NCBI RefSeq assembly: GCF_022024115.1
Contig: NZ_CP091792.1
Coordinates: forward strand, 1,240,001-1,304,000
Source: Prevotella communis
GTDB taxonomy: Bacteria > Bacteroidota > Bacteroidia > Bacteroidales > Bacteroidaceae
Length of the DNA: 64,000 nt
Direction: 5' to 3'
Below are positions 17,749 through 27,500 of this stretch, one piece after another (the stretch's first letter is position 1; each line of letters begins with the position of its first letter). The notes beneath the pieces are model-generated. The model saw only the letters and a program-made list of their open reading frames with translations. It was not told the DNA's origin and ran no database searches. The position numbers were made by a program, and so were the translations under genes.

Positions 17749-20700
17749 TTAGAAGGTGATGTTTGTACCAAATACGAAGCTGCGGCTACGTGGATAGCGG
17801 TTGTAATCCATTCCGCAAGTCAGACCAGTCTGGATATCCACCTCAGGATCATAACCGGAATACTTGGTGATGATAAACAGGTTGGATGTAGAGACATAGA
17901 AGCGTGCTTTCGAGATGCCCCATTTCTGGGTGATGTTCTTTGGCAACGTGTATCCAATCGTAATATCATTACAGCGCAGGAATGAACCATCCTCAATAAA
18001 GTATGAGTGTGTCAGTTTGGTGGTGACGTCAGTGGGGTTCCACAGACCACGGTTCTGATTGCCACGCTTGTAGATGCTTACAGGGTCTGTCAGATAATAT
18101 GCCTTATAAAGGATATCACCCTTGGTGCCTGTGATGCTACCGTCGATATCGTTATACTGCCAACCATCGCTGAACTTGGAAAGAACATTATAGAAACTGT
18201 TCTTGTTGCCCTCTGATGATGATAGGGTATAAGCTGTTGCATTGTTTACATCGAAATCGAGCATATAGGTGAAGTTAGCGGTAAAGTCGAAGTCTTTCCA
18301 CTGACCACTCAGACCGAAACCACCTTGGAATTTAGGATTGGTATTGCCAATGACGGTACGGTCGTTCTCAGTGATACGTCCGTCACCATCCAGATCCTTG
18401 AACTTAATCTTACCGGGTAGGGTAGCGATACCTGAGTTTGAATCACCTGATACGTCGTTGATAACGGTAATATAACCATCCTCGCGAGGTGCACAGTTGT
18501 TGCTTGTTCCATTGTCGGCTGCGCTAGAGCCCCAAGGAATAGCCTGATAGTTGTTCTGTGGGTCAAAATAGAACTCATCGAACTGGTAGATGCCGTCATA
18601 CACGAATCCGTAGATCAGACCAACCTCATCGCCCACGCGCAAGCAGTAGTCGTTATAACTGGACTTCCAACGGTCATTCTGGTCCCATACCACCTTGTCG
18701 GTACCATTCAACTTGTCAATCTTCATCTTGTTGTGACCAAAGGTGAGGTTGGCACTCAGCACATAGTCCTTTCCTTGCAGAATGTCACCGCTGATAGAGA
18801 GTTCGATACCCTTATTGGTTACCTGACCGATGTTCTGCATCTGGTTGGTGTAGCCAATGGGAACCAAATCTGATCGGTAAAGCAAATCGCGCGTGGTGTT
18901 CCAATAGAATTCCGGTGTGATGGTCAAACGACCATTGAACAGTGAGATATCTGCAGCCAGGTTGCGGGTAATCGTTGTTTCCCACTTAATTTTGTGATTG
19001 TAGAACTGTGCACCGCTGTTGTTGCCATAATATTGTTCGCCAAGTGATGCTACTTCGCCGAAACCAGGACCACCTGATGAGTTTATGGCATAGAGTTCAC
19101 GATAGAGGTCAGAATTAATGCGGTTGTTACCTGCCAGACCATAGGCAGCACGCAACTTCAATTGGCTAATCCATCTGATATCTTTCATGAAAGGCTCCTC
19201 GGAAACAACCCATGCTCCAGAGATTGAGGGGAAGTAGCCCCATTGGTAGCCAGGTGCGAACTTCGTAGAACTATCGGCACGCATCGTTGCAGAAATCAGA
19301 TACTTGTGGTTGAAATTGTAGCTAATCTGTCCGAAGAAAGATGCCGTGCGGTCGGGTGTTGATAGTGATGACGAAACATCATAGGGGGTACCGAAGCCCA
19401 TGTTGTCCCAAGCCTCACGAGCCGTGAATGCTACGGGGAACAAGTGGTTTGTTGTTGAGTTCGTGCGAGTCTGTGTCTCATAAATCTCCTGACCGAGTAA
19501 GAACGACAGATTGTGGACGTCCTGTAGGGTGAGGCTGTAAGAAGCTGTATTAGTCCATACATAATTCAGTCGCTTGGTATTGGCGATAGTGGCCAATGGC
19601 TGTGAGTTATGGATGGTCTTCTTTCCCTCGGATGTATATGCGCCATAGAAACGGCTCTGGTCTGTCCATTGCAAACCAATGGTTGCTTCTGAGCGCAGAC
19701 TCAGATCCTTGATGGGTTTCCAGTTCAGTGCTACACTGTTTGTATAAGTATAGGCGTGTTTGATGAGCTGGTTGATAGCAATATCACTCTTTGGGTTGGT
19801 GTAGGTAAACATCTCCTCTTCTGCAGGGTCTGCATATGTGGGGTCAATGTAACCATACTCGCGGAAACCGTTTGTAGGACGATACTTCAGCACGTCGATA
19901 ATACCACCTGTACCAATATTGTTACCACCAGCACCCTGGTCACGACGGAAGGTGAACTTGGGGTTGAACTGAATAGAGAAATTCTTGGTAACTTTCACGT
20001 CGGTCTTGAAATTGATGTTTGTACGACGTACGCCTGAGCCCATGATAATACCTTTGTCCTCACTCTGGGTCAGTGACAGGTTGAATTTTACACTCTCAGA
20101 ACCACCACCAATCGTCACGTTGGTAGAGTAGTTGACAGGGGTCTCACCCATCACCTCGTCCTGCCAGTCATGTGATGGCAGACTTGAATACATGTCTAGG
20201 TCGTATGGGTTACCGAAGTTGGCACGGAAGAATTTTCCGTTGGTAGAGCGTGTGCCGTTACAGGAGTGCCACTGATATTGATAGTTGGCAAACTGTTGAG
20301 CATTCATCAAATCGAGCTTCTTGGATAGATGACTAATTTTCAGGTTTCCGTTGAAAGACACCTGCACCTTACCTTCTTTTGCCGACTTGGTGGTCACGAT
20401 GACAACACCATTACCACCTTTGGCACCATAGATGGCTGTCAAAGAGGCATCCTTCAATACGTCGATTGAGGCAATGTCTGTGGGTGGAATATCATTGATG
20501 TTGGGCACTTGGAAACCATCGACAATATACAAGGGCTCGTTTGACTGGGTCACAGAGGTACCTCCACGAACGCGGATGTTAACATCTGCGCCAGGCTGAC
20601 CATCGACTGTGGTAACCTGTACACCGGAAATCTTTCCTTGCAAGGCTACTGCTGCCGAAGTTACGGGTACTGCCTCCAGTTTCTTACCTGAGATAGAACC

Positions 20701-21075
20701 CACAGAACCGGTTAGGTCTTTACGAGCCTTACTGGTATATCCAACGACTACCACTTCTTCCATCAGATTGTTGTCGTCCTCGAGGACAACTTTCATGTTC
20801 AGACCAGCTGCTAATTCTGCGGGCTTGGTTCCGATGTATGAAATGATTACGGTCTTACCCTTTTTAAGGTTAAGGGTGAAATTTCCGTCAAAATCGGTCA
20901 CCACGGCGTTCTGGGGATTACCTTTTTCCACTACGGTAGCACCGATGACGGTTTCGCCAGTTTGGTCGAAGACTTGTCCTTTTGCTGTTGTCTGTGCCAT
21001 AAGCTCGGGGGGAGCTAGCACGTAAAACGCTGCCAAAAGACATAGTTTGCACAATAATTTCATTGCGTCCTTCAT
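17749..21075 (-). CDS. SusC/RagA family TonB-dependent transporter
   Basis: A 1108-residue outer-membrane transporter. The signal peptide ends at about LMAQ. A carboxypeptidase-regulatory-like domain follows (KGQVFDQTGETVIGATVV onward, residues 32-110), then the SusC linker EEVVVVGYTSKARKDLTGSV. The plug is at about 115-235, with PLYIVDGFQV and AIYGAKGGNGVVIVTTK, and then a beta-barrel ending in a phenylalanine-type strand (FGTNITF). It imports large oligosaccharides with energy from TonB. M5 (at 21063) is a possible alternative start. A good promoter lies about 95 bp upstream and a terminator isolates it from the esterase gene, so susC starts the transcript with susD and the following lipoproteins. 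Confidence 0.96.
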   Translation of the reverse strand: MKDAMKLLCKLCLLAAFYVLAPPELMAQTTAKGQVFDQTGETVIGATVVEKGNPQNAVVTDFDGNFTLNLKKGKTVIISYIGTKPAELAAGLNMKVVLEDDNNLMEEVVVVGYTSKARKDLTGSVGSISGKKLEAVPVTSAAVALQGKISGVQVTTVDGQPGADVNIRVRGGTSVTQSNEPLYIVDGFQVPNINDIPPTDIASIDVLKDASLTAIYGAKGGNGVVIVTTKSAKEGKVQVSFNGNLKISHLSKKLDLMNAQQFANYQYQWHSCNGTRSTNGKFFRANFGNPYDLDMYSSLPSHDWQDEVMGETPVNYSTNVTIGGGSESVKFNLSLTQSEDKGIIMGSGVRRTNINFKTDVKVTKNFSIQFNPKFTFRRDQGAGGNNIGTGGIIDVLKYRPTNGFREYGYIDPTYADPAEEEMFTYTNPKSDIAINQLIKHAYTYTNSVALNWKPIKDLSLRSEATIGLQWTDQSRFYGAYTSEGKKTIHNSQPLATIANTKRLNYVWTNTASYSLTLQDVHNLSFLLGQEIYETQTRTNSTTNHLFPVAFTAREAWDNMGFGTPYDVSSSLSTPDRTASFFGQISYNFNHKYLISATMRADSSTKFAPGYQWGYFPSISGAWVVSEEPFMKDIRWISQLKLRAAYGLAGNNRINSDLYRELYAINSSGGPGFGEVASLGEQYYGNNSGAQFYNHKIKWETTITRNLAADISLFNGRLTITPEFYWNTTRDLLYRSDLVPIGYTNQMQNIGQVTNKGIELSISGDILQGKDYVLSANLTFGHNKMKIDKLNGTDKVVWDQNDRWKSSYNDYCLRVGDEVGLIYGFVYDGIYQFDEFYFDPQNNYQAIPWGSSAADNGTSNNCAPREDGYITVINDVSGDSNSGIATLPGKIKFKDLDGDGRITENDRTVIGNTNPKFQGGFGLSGQWKDFDFTANFTYMLDFDVNNATAYTLSSSEGNKNSFYNVLSKFSDGWQYNDIDGSITGTKGDILYKAYYLTDPVSIYKRGNQNRGLWNPTDVTTKLTHSYFIEDGSFLRCNDITIGYTLPKNITQKWGISKARFYVSTSNLFIITKYSGYDPEVDIQTGLTCGMDYNRYPRSRSFVFGTNITF

Positions 21076-21169
21076 ACTTTGCTTTTGTTTGTTTGTTAAA
21101 TTGTTAATGTTAATAGTACTTTTTTGTTCGTTTTAGTTGGATTTGGGTTTCCTGATACCTTAATCGGTG

Positions 21170-21202
21170 CAAAGATAAACAAATTTTTTAATAATAAGCA
21201 AA
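21170..21202 (-). promoter_or_regulatory. promoter of the susCD transcript
   Basis: On the minus strand, TTTG at 21199-21202, a 21-bp spacer and TATCTTTG at 21170-21177. This leaves a leader of roughly 90 nt before susC, long enough for post-transcriptional control, though I see no clear structure in it. Confidence 0.75.
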
Positions 21203-21209
21203 TTATTTA

Positions 21210-21248
21210 TAAAAAAAATCGGAGACCCTTGAAAAAAGTGCCTCCGAT
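21210..21248 (-). terminator. terminator of the pectin methylesterase gene
   Basis: Arms 21218-21224 and 21242-21248 (7 bp, with partial inner pairing), followed on the minus strand by eight T residues (21211-21218). It lies just downstream of the esterase stop and before the susC promoter. Confidence 0.8.
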
Positions 21249-21272
21249 GTATAATTGATACAATAAAAAGGA

Positions 21273-24200
21273 CTATTTTTTCATAATCTTTTTGCCATTG
21301 ATGATATACAATCCCTTTTCAGGCTTCTGTACACGCATACCTTGCATATTGTAGATTACATTATATGTGTTGGTTGCTGTCTGTACATTATTAACGCTTG
21401 ACAAGGTGCCTGCAACAGGACCCTCTGGGCCAAATCCACCACGCATGTTGGCAGTGCGGATAGTGAGCGCGTCTTTTGATGGGTCAATGGTGATGTCGTT
21501 GAATACACCGTTGGCAGAGATGGCAACAAATTCGCCATTCTTGAACAAGGCGCAAGCTATCATACCATTGTCTGTCATATCGAATGTCACTGTATTGTCC
21601 TCATACTTGGCATGTGCTGGAGCATCCAACTGACGTGCATCTCTCTGTGCATTGGCAGCCCAGTCTCCTAATACATTCTCGATAGAGTATGTCTGCAGTG
21701 CGCTTGCATCCAGAATGGTGTTCAGTTTGGTGTTCTGTTTTGTGAAGGTCACCTCGTTCTTGGCCGGAGTAATATCCTGACCATTAGCATTCTTCGTTCC
21801 ATACTCACCTGCAATGCTGTAGTCACAGTTCAGACCACTGAGATTCCAACGTGTGGCGGCAAGTTTAGCACCACCGTCGAGTAGGGTGGTGTTCAGATAA
21901 ATACATACAGGATTGTCGCTCCATGCACGTCCGAAGTTGTAGGTGCCAGCATTATTCTCAACTATACAATTGTTGAATACGTAGAGTTCTGAATTAGCCG
22001 TGATAGTTGCACTATTGCGCACTTCATTGACCAGTTTTACTTTGTTGAAGTAGACCTTACCATTACCGCAGAGATAGTCAACTGTTCCGTGTAGTTCTCC
22101 ACCTTCCCAGTAATACAATCCACCAACTTTATGAGAGTAGTAGGTATCCTGATGTGAGAGCAGGATGACGTTCTTACAGATAGTCTTGGTGCCAGTGTCA
22201 TGTAGAGAGGCGGCACGTCCGTCGTTACCACCATAGCTCAGATCGTTCTTCAGTGATAAATCCTGCATATAGAGACCTTCACCGGTGTTCTTCAGCAGAT
22301 CTGCCTTGTCAAGACCTTCCATGGCTACAGGAGGATGGTTGACGATAATGGTCTTCTCTGCGCTTTGTCCGATGAGTGAGATGTTCTTTCCGCTGATGAT
22401 GGTCTTCATAGTTTCGCCTAAGTCATAAGTTCCGTCTGGCAAGAAGATCTTAACGTTCTCAATACCTTTTGCCATCTCGATAGCATCAAGCAGGCTGCTT
22501 GCATCACCTTGCTTTACGATAATCCATTCACCCTGTTTTGTGAAGTTGGGCTCGCTTGTGTTAAATACGGTGATGTCGTGAATATAAGCTCCACCATTGA
22601 GTGTCAGTGTCAGTGTTCCACTTTCGCCTTCATAGTCGATTGAACCGGCACCGCCATCATTATCAACCTTTGCGTTGATACTTACGCCGTTGCTGGCTTC
22701 GATTGTAGCGCTGGCAGGTGAATATTGGCAAAGAGAGAAATTAATGGTAGCCTTCGGACCTACAAGTAATTCAATCTTGTCGCCAGGTTTGAATTCCCAT
22801 CCGTGTTGTTTGTCGTGCCATTTTCCCTGACCAATGCTATTGAAGCCTTCGTGGTCTTCGTCAAAGAAATTCGGGTCAGTCAGGTCATACACGTACTTAC
22901 GACTGAGACTAGAGACTTCCATCTCAGTCTGAATAGCGTATAGCTTAGTATCGGCTGTAATAACATCGTCAGTGGTGAACTTCGCACCTAGATAGTTCTG
23001 CTTGAACCAACCACGAGCTTTGTAGCCATTTTTTGTTGCTTCTACATCGGCAATGCTATAGGCAAATTCTCCGATGGTGCCATCTTCTTCGACCGTCTGT
23101 GTCTTTAAAATGGTGTTACCGTCTACATCAATATAGCTCAAGGTATAGTCGGGCTTCTGGATGATATTGAGCACATAGTTCATCTGTGTCTCTCCTGCAG
23201 TCATAGGAATGGTTACTTTGCAGGTTGTCTCTGTGCCTTCGTAAGTGATAGTACCCACCTCGCCATTTGCTGCTGTAACATCAGTCAACTTGTTCTCAGC
23301 ACTTACCATAGCCTCTTTCTTAGAGAGTTTTAATGTTGCTTCATACTGCTCGCCAAATACGTCTTCTACGGCATATTCTTTGTCGTTAATCTTGAATGAA
23401 GTCAAAATTGGTACGTCTTTCTCTGTGCCAGAGAGTGTTCCTTCAATAATGATTTCAGAGAAACCTACATGTTTGCCATTATCAAGACTGTAAAGATTTA
23501 TCTGTAGTCCGCAAGCACCATCACCTGCCTTTGCTCCAGTGATGTCAAAACTAAACTCACTCACATTAGGAGTCTCGTTGTCTCGCGCAGGCTGTTTGTC
23601 TGTTGCCAACGATACCAAAGTGCCGTCAGAATTTTTCCAGGCGATGTCGAGCTTACCTCCGTTAGTTCCATAGCGTGTCGTCTTAAATGATACTTTCTTG
23701 GCTGTAAACATTAGTCCGGGTTTCGGCGTGGTAATGAAGTTGATGGCATTTCCATCATTAGCTTTGCTATCTTTTGCTACAGGATTGAACCACGTCTGGT
23801 TCAGATTCTTATTGTCTTTGCCTTCCAATACAAGACCATCTCCATGGGTAATTTTGCTAGAAAGAAAATAATCTGCATTCGAGTATGTTGCTGTTTGTCC
23901 CTCTGTACCATTGTTAAATGCGAAGTGTGCCGAGGCTGCCTCATTGTCTAGTGTTACCTTTTCTTTCTTGTCTTCATTTTGTGTGACACTTATGGAAATC
24001 AGGTATTGTCCTTTGTTCACAATCTCTACGTAGCCTTTTTTCACGTCGCTAATGGTTGCGTTGATGGTTGTAGTGGCATCGGTAGCGTCAATACCAGCGA
24101 TGGCGTAGGCAAAATAGCCTGGGTATCCTACTACGGTTACAATATCTTTAGTACCTTGCACTGGCACCTTGAATACAACGGGACTACCTGTCTGAATAGA

Positions 24201-24431
24201 GTTGCCGTTGTTGCGGATGGTCTGTCCGTTGGCTTCAATCGTGAGTAGCAGGCCATTGTCTTCAATAGCCTTGATTTGTCCAGTCTCAGTACTGCCTGAT
24301 AGTGCTACAGCGGCAGCCACTACGTTGGAATTCGTGAAATCCCAGGTTGCTGTTAGGGGAAACTCTGCATGGGCCACTCCACAGATGATGAGAAGTAAAC
24401 TCATCAGAGAATAACGTAATAGTTTGTTCAT
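21273..24431 (-). CDS. secreted multidomain pectin methylesterase, CE8
   Basis: A 1052-residue protein with a signal peptide ending at about AHA (residue 22). The CE8 beta-helix lies at about 635-930. Its active-site landmarks are QD (Asp762) in SHQDTYY, VD (Asp785) in GTVDYLCG, and GRAW with Arg835 and Trp837. The enzyme removes methyl groups from homogalacturonan so the PL1 lyases can act. The 600-residue N-terminal region holds several beta-sandwich-like segments with no catalytic motif I recognise, likely carbohydrate-binding. The end (YNMQGMRV then KGLYIINGKK) is the shared tail. It has its own promoter and terminator. It is much longer than a minimal CE8 enzyme (about 300-350 residues). 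Confidence 0.9.
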   Translation of the reverse strand: MNKLLRYSLMSLLLIICGVAHAEFPLTATWDFTNSNVVAAAVALSGSTETGQIKAIEDNGLLLTIEANGQTIRNNGNSIQTGSPVVFKVPVQGTKDIVTVVGYPGYFAYAIAGIDATDATTTINATISDVKKGYVEIVNKGQYLISISVTQNEDKKEKVTLDNEAASAHFAFNNGTEGQTATYSNADYFLSSKITHGDGLVLEGKDNKNLNQTWFNPVAKDSKANDGNAINFITTPKPGLMFTAKKVSFKTTRYGTNGGKLDIAWKNSDGTLVSLATDKQPARDNETPNVSEFSFDITGAKAGDGACGLQINLYSLDNGKHVGFSEIIIEGTLSGTEKDVPILTSFKINDKEYAVEDVFGEQYEATLKLSKKEAMVSAENKLTDVTAANGEVGTITYEGTETTCKVTIPMTAGETQMNYVLNIIQKPDYTLSYIDVDGNTILKTQTVEEDGTIGEFAYSIADVEATKNGYKARGWFKQNYLGAKFTTDDVITADTKLYAIQTEMEVSSLSRKYVYDLTDPNFFDEDHEGFNSIGQGKWHDKQHGWEFKPGDKIELLVGPKATINFSLCQYSPASATIEASNGVSINAKVDNDGGAGSIDYEGESGTLTLTLNGGAYIHDITVFNTSEPNFTKQGEWIIVKQGDASSLLDAIEMAKGIENVKIFLPDGTYDLGETMKTIISGKNISLIGQSAEKTIIVNHPPVAMEGLDKADLLKNTGEGLYMQDLSLKNDLSYGGNDGRAASLHDTGTKTICKNVILLSHQDTYYSHKVGGLYYWEGGELHGTVDYLCGNGKVYFNKVKLVNEVRNSATITANSELYVFNNCIVENNAGTYNFGRAWSDNPVCIYLNTTLLDGGAKLAATRWNLSGLNCDYSIAGEYGTKNANGQDITPAKNEVTFTKQNTKLNTILDASALQTYSIENVLGDWAANAQRDARQLDAPAHAKYEDNTVTFDMTDNGMIACALFKNGEFVAISANGVFNDITIDPSKDALTIRTANMRGGFGPEGPVAGTLSSVNNVQTATNTYNVIYNMQGMRVQKPEKGLYIINGKKIMKK

Positions 24432-24493
24432 GTTGTTTTTTAGTTAATTGATAAAATATTGATGATTTATTTGTTTTAGTTTTATTCTGCGTG

Positions 24494-24524
24494 CAAAAAT
24501 ACGAAAAAACGAGAGAACCACAAA
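24494..24524 (-). promoter_or_regulatory. promoter of the pectin methylesterase gene
   Basis: On the minus strand, TTTG at 24521-24524, a 19-bp spacer and TATTTTTG at 24494-24501. The upstream box falls inside the loop of the terminator of the preceding gene. Confidence 0.8.
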
Positions 24525-24541
24525 GAATTCTCTCGTTTTTT
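24504..24541 (-). terminator. terminator of the rhamnogalacturonan lyase gene
   Basis: Arms 24504-24517 and 24528-24541 form a perfect 14-bp stem with a 10-nt loop. The lower stem is A/T, so the transcript ends in a U run. It starts 20 bp after the lyase stop codon. Confidence 0.88.
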
Positions 24542-24561
24542 TACTATTAATATATGTAGTT

Positions 24562-27500
24562 TTATTTCACTACGAACTTTCGTCCTTCTATTACGTAGAT
24601 ACCTGGCTTCAAGCCCTCTGTTGATGTGGCTGACTTTCGAACCAAGCGACCGCGTAAATCGTAGATGTTGCCAATCTGAGATTTAACATCGGCAAATTGA
24701 GGTTTGATGTCTGTGGCAATCGATTTCACGAAGAGTAATCCTTCGCTGATGCGGCTGTCGTCCCATTCAATGCCGTTGGTGCCCTCGATCGTGGGCGTGC
24801 CAACAAACTTCGTCACATTGCTCCACAAACGGATGCTGTCGCCTACAGCCAATGTGTTGCTTGAAACGGGTTCAATACGAATGGTGCCGTTGATAGTCAG
24901 TGTACCAATGTTCTGCAGGGCTGTACAGCCATTCGCGCTAGCTGTGGCACACTTATTTGTTCCTACGATGAGAACTGCTGACTGATTGAGTGTGACATTC
25001 TTGCCACTAAAGAAGAGTGTGCCAGAGAAAGCACCGTTATAACTGCCAGGGCGCAGTATGCCATTCACTTCAACCGAGGCATTCTCCAGTTGCTTGCTGG
25101 TAGAGTTTGCGCCAGAGAAGGTTGCACCTTGTGCTATGGTCAGTTTTCCTGTACCCAGTTTGCCTGATGTCGCAATGCATAATTCACCTTCCTTGATGGT
25201 TGTAGTACCGGTATTGGTATTGGCTCCTGACCAGGTAATCTTACCTGTTCCCAACTTAACAAGGTTTGAATTGGAGGTGACTTTCACAGAACAGCCCCAG
25301 TTGGCGTCATTTCCAACCTGCCATGTGTTGGCACCTACGCTGGTGCCATTACTGAATGTGCAACCACCGCCAAGGGCACCACTACCAGTCAGCTTACCGA
25401 TACGGAAGGTCTTGCCACTGTTCTGTACCTCTACGTTGGAACCAATGTTCATTGTACCTTTTGGCATACCACTACTTGTGTTAAGTGTGAAGCGCAGTAC
25501 GCTGGGATCATCGAGACTAGAGGTTGCCACCAATGTGCCTTCAAAGTTAGAGAAGTCACACTGTACTTGGGTGCGGGTAGCATAGTAGTTCGTACCTTTC
25601 TCTGTTACACAATAAGCTGTCAGCGTGCCAGTTCCTGTGATTTTGTTTGAATAGGTTGAGCGGTTTGCCATGTACCAGTATCCCTGTTTACCCTGAGGTA
25701 CGTTGATGGTGTAGCTGGTGCTGGTATTCTCACGTAGTGTACCGCCTTGGAATTCAACGGTCTTGGCAGGTGTGCTGGAATTAATACACTGTACAGTACC
25801 TGCTGCGATGACAAGTGTGTTAAGTCCGGTGTTATTAACATTCAGTTTCATCCATCCGGTACCTTTCTTCGTGAGTTTTGTGCCAGTCATGGCACGGTCC
25901 ACAATAAAGTCGGCTGAGTTATTGATGATACCACCTGTCTCGCTCTCAAACTTGATGGTAGAACCATTAGTCACTGCAGCTGTAGTACGCAGTTCTCCAC
26001 CATTTTCGATAACAAACTTGTTTGCGCTGGTAGTTACTGCACCAAGATTACCTTTTGCTTGCGTAGAGTTTGCCAATGATGTGACGATGACTGCACCACC
26101 TGATATACGGTTGCCTCCCGTGTAAGCGTTTTCTGTTTTGATGGTCAACAAACCTTTTCCGCTCTTGTTGAGCATGGAGTTACCTGTGATGGAACCTGTA
26201 CCCTGTATGGTATAAGCCTTGGTATTCTCTACGAATATCGTGTCAGTTTCCAGTTCGCTGTTGATGGTTACATTAAACTGTGTGGCATCGTCGCCGAAGA
26301 ATACGTCATCACCAGTAACGAAGGTTGACTTCTCTTCACCTTTTAGGAAGTTTGTTGTATTGTCAAGATCCCAGACAGTGCTTTCTGAACCAGTCCAATT
26401 GATGGTTGTTGCACTGCGCATACCTTCTATAATAATATAGAGACTTTCGTTCTCCGTGATGAGGGTTGCCTTTTTGTTGGAAGGAACTCCTTCGATGCGG
26501 ATGTTATTGATGCTTCCTTTTATTTCGGTTGCTTTGCCGATGAGGTATTTGCCTGGTTCAATGTCACCTTCACCATGATAGGCAATTTCAATCACAGGGG
26601 TCAGATAGTCTGGACCATTCTGCCAGTTCTTTGTTTCAATATAAAAATACTTTGTGTTGATTTGGTCGGCTGAGAAATCTTCGTAGAGATCATAGATGAC
26701 GCGTGATCCAAAGCCCAACAGCAAGCTGTCGGTCGTGATTGTACCGCGATTGTCTGCGCGACCAGGGCGCAGGATAGAAGCATAATCCATCTTGATAGAA
26801 CGGAACTGACCTCCATCGCTATTGAGTTCTGCAAAGCGGTTGAGCCAGAGAGGGGAATTCTTCATTGTGCCGTCGAAATTCAGTACACCAGCCCATATGT
26901 TCGTCTCTCCTGTATGTGACATGTCAACCTTGGGCAACTCCAAAATGCCGTCACCCTGTTTTACCAGACGTCCATTACCACTGATACCGCTTCCGCTTAC
27001 AGTGCATGTATAGGTCACATAGTTAATCTTTGTGTCCTTGGTAGTACACTCGCTAGCTGCCGAACCTTGTACCCATGTAGGTACGTTGAATGTTAGGATT
27101 TCAGGTTGGGCACCCTCCTCAATGGTGACATTGCAATTTGTCGTTTCGCATACCATGACGTGCTGTCCGTTCAGACTGCTTCCGATGGTACCGTTGTTCA
27201 TTACCTCCACGCGTCCTGTCGTAGTCAATGGTGGTGGCGCCATGGTGATTCCCTCCAGTTCGCCAAGGAAATAACTTGGACGTGGTGGCTGGTTATATCC
27301 GCACATCTGCCATACCATGGCGTTGCGATACTGATGGTCGTACCAAAGTGAAGGGATACGCCACTTGGTCGTTGTTGGGGTAGAGTATATGCGAATATTG
27401 TTATTGGCTGTACGCATAATAACTTCTTCGCGCCAGTCACCTAAGATGTCACCTTGAAAACATGGTGTGCCTTTGGTGTCATTGTTGGTCATAGAACCGT

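Noticed and set aside
21076..21169. Riboswitch in the susC leader
   Set aside because: The leader is about 90 nt and AT-rich, with no recognisable aptamer core.
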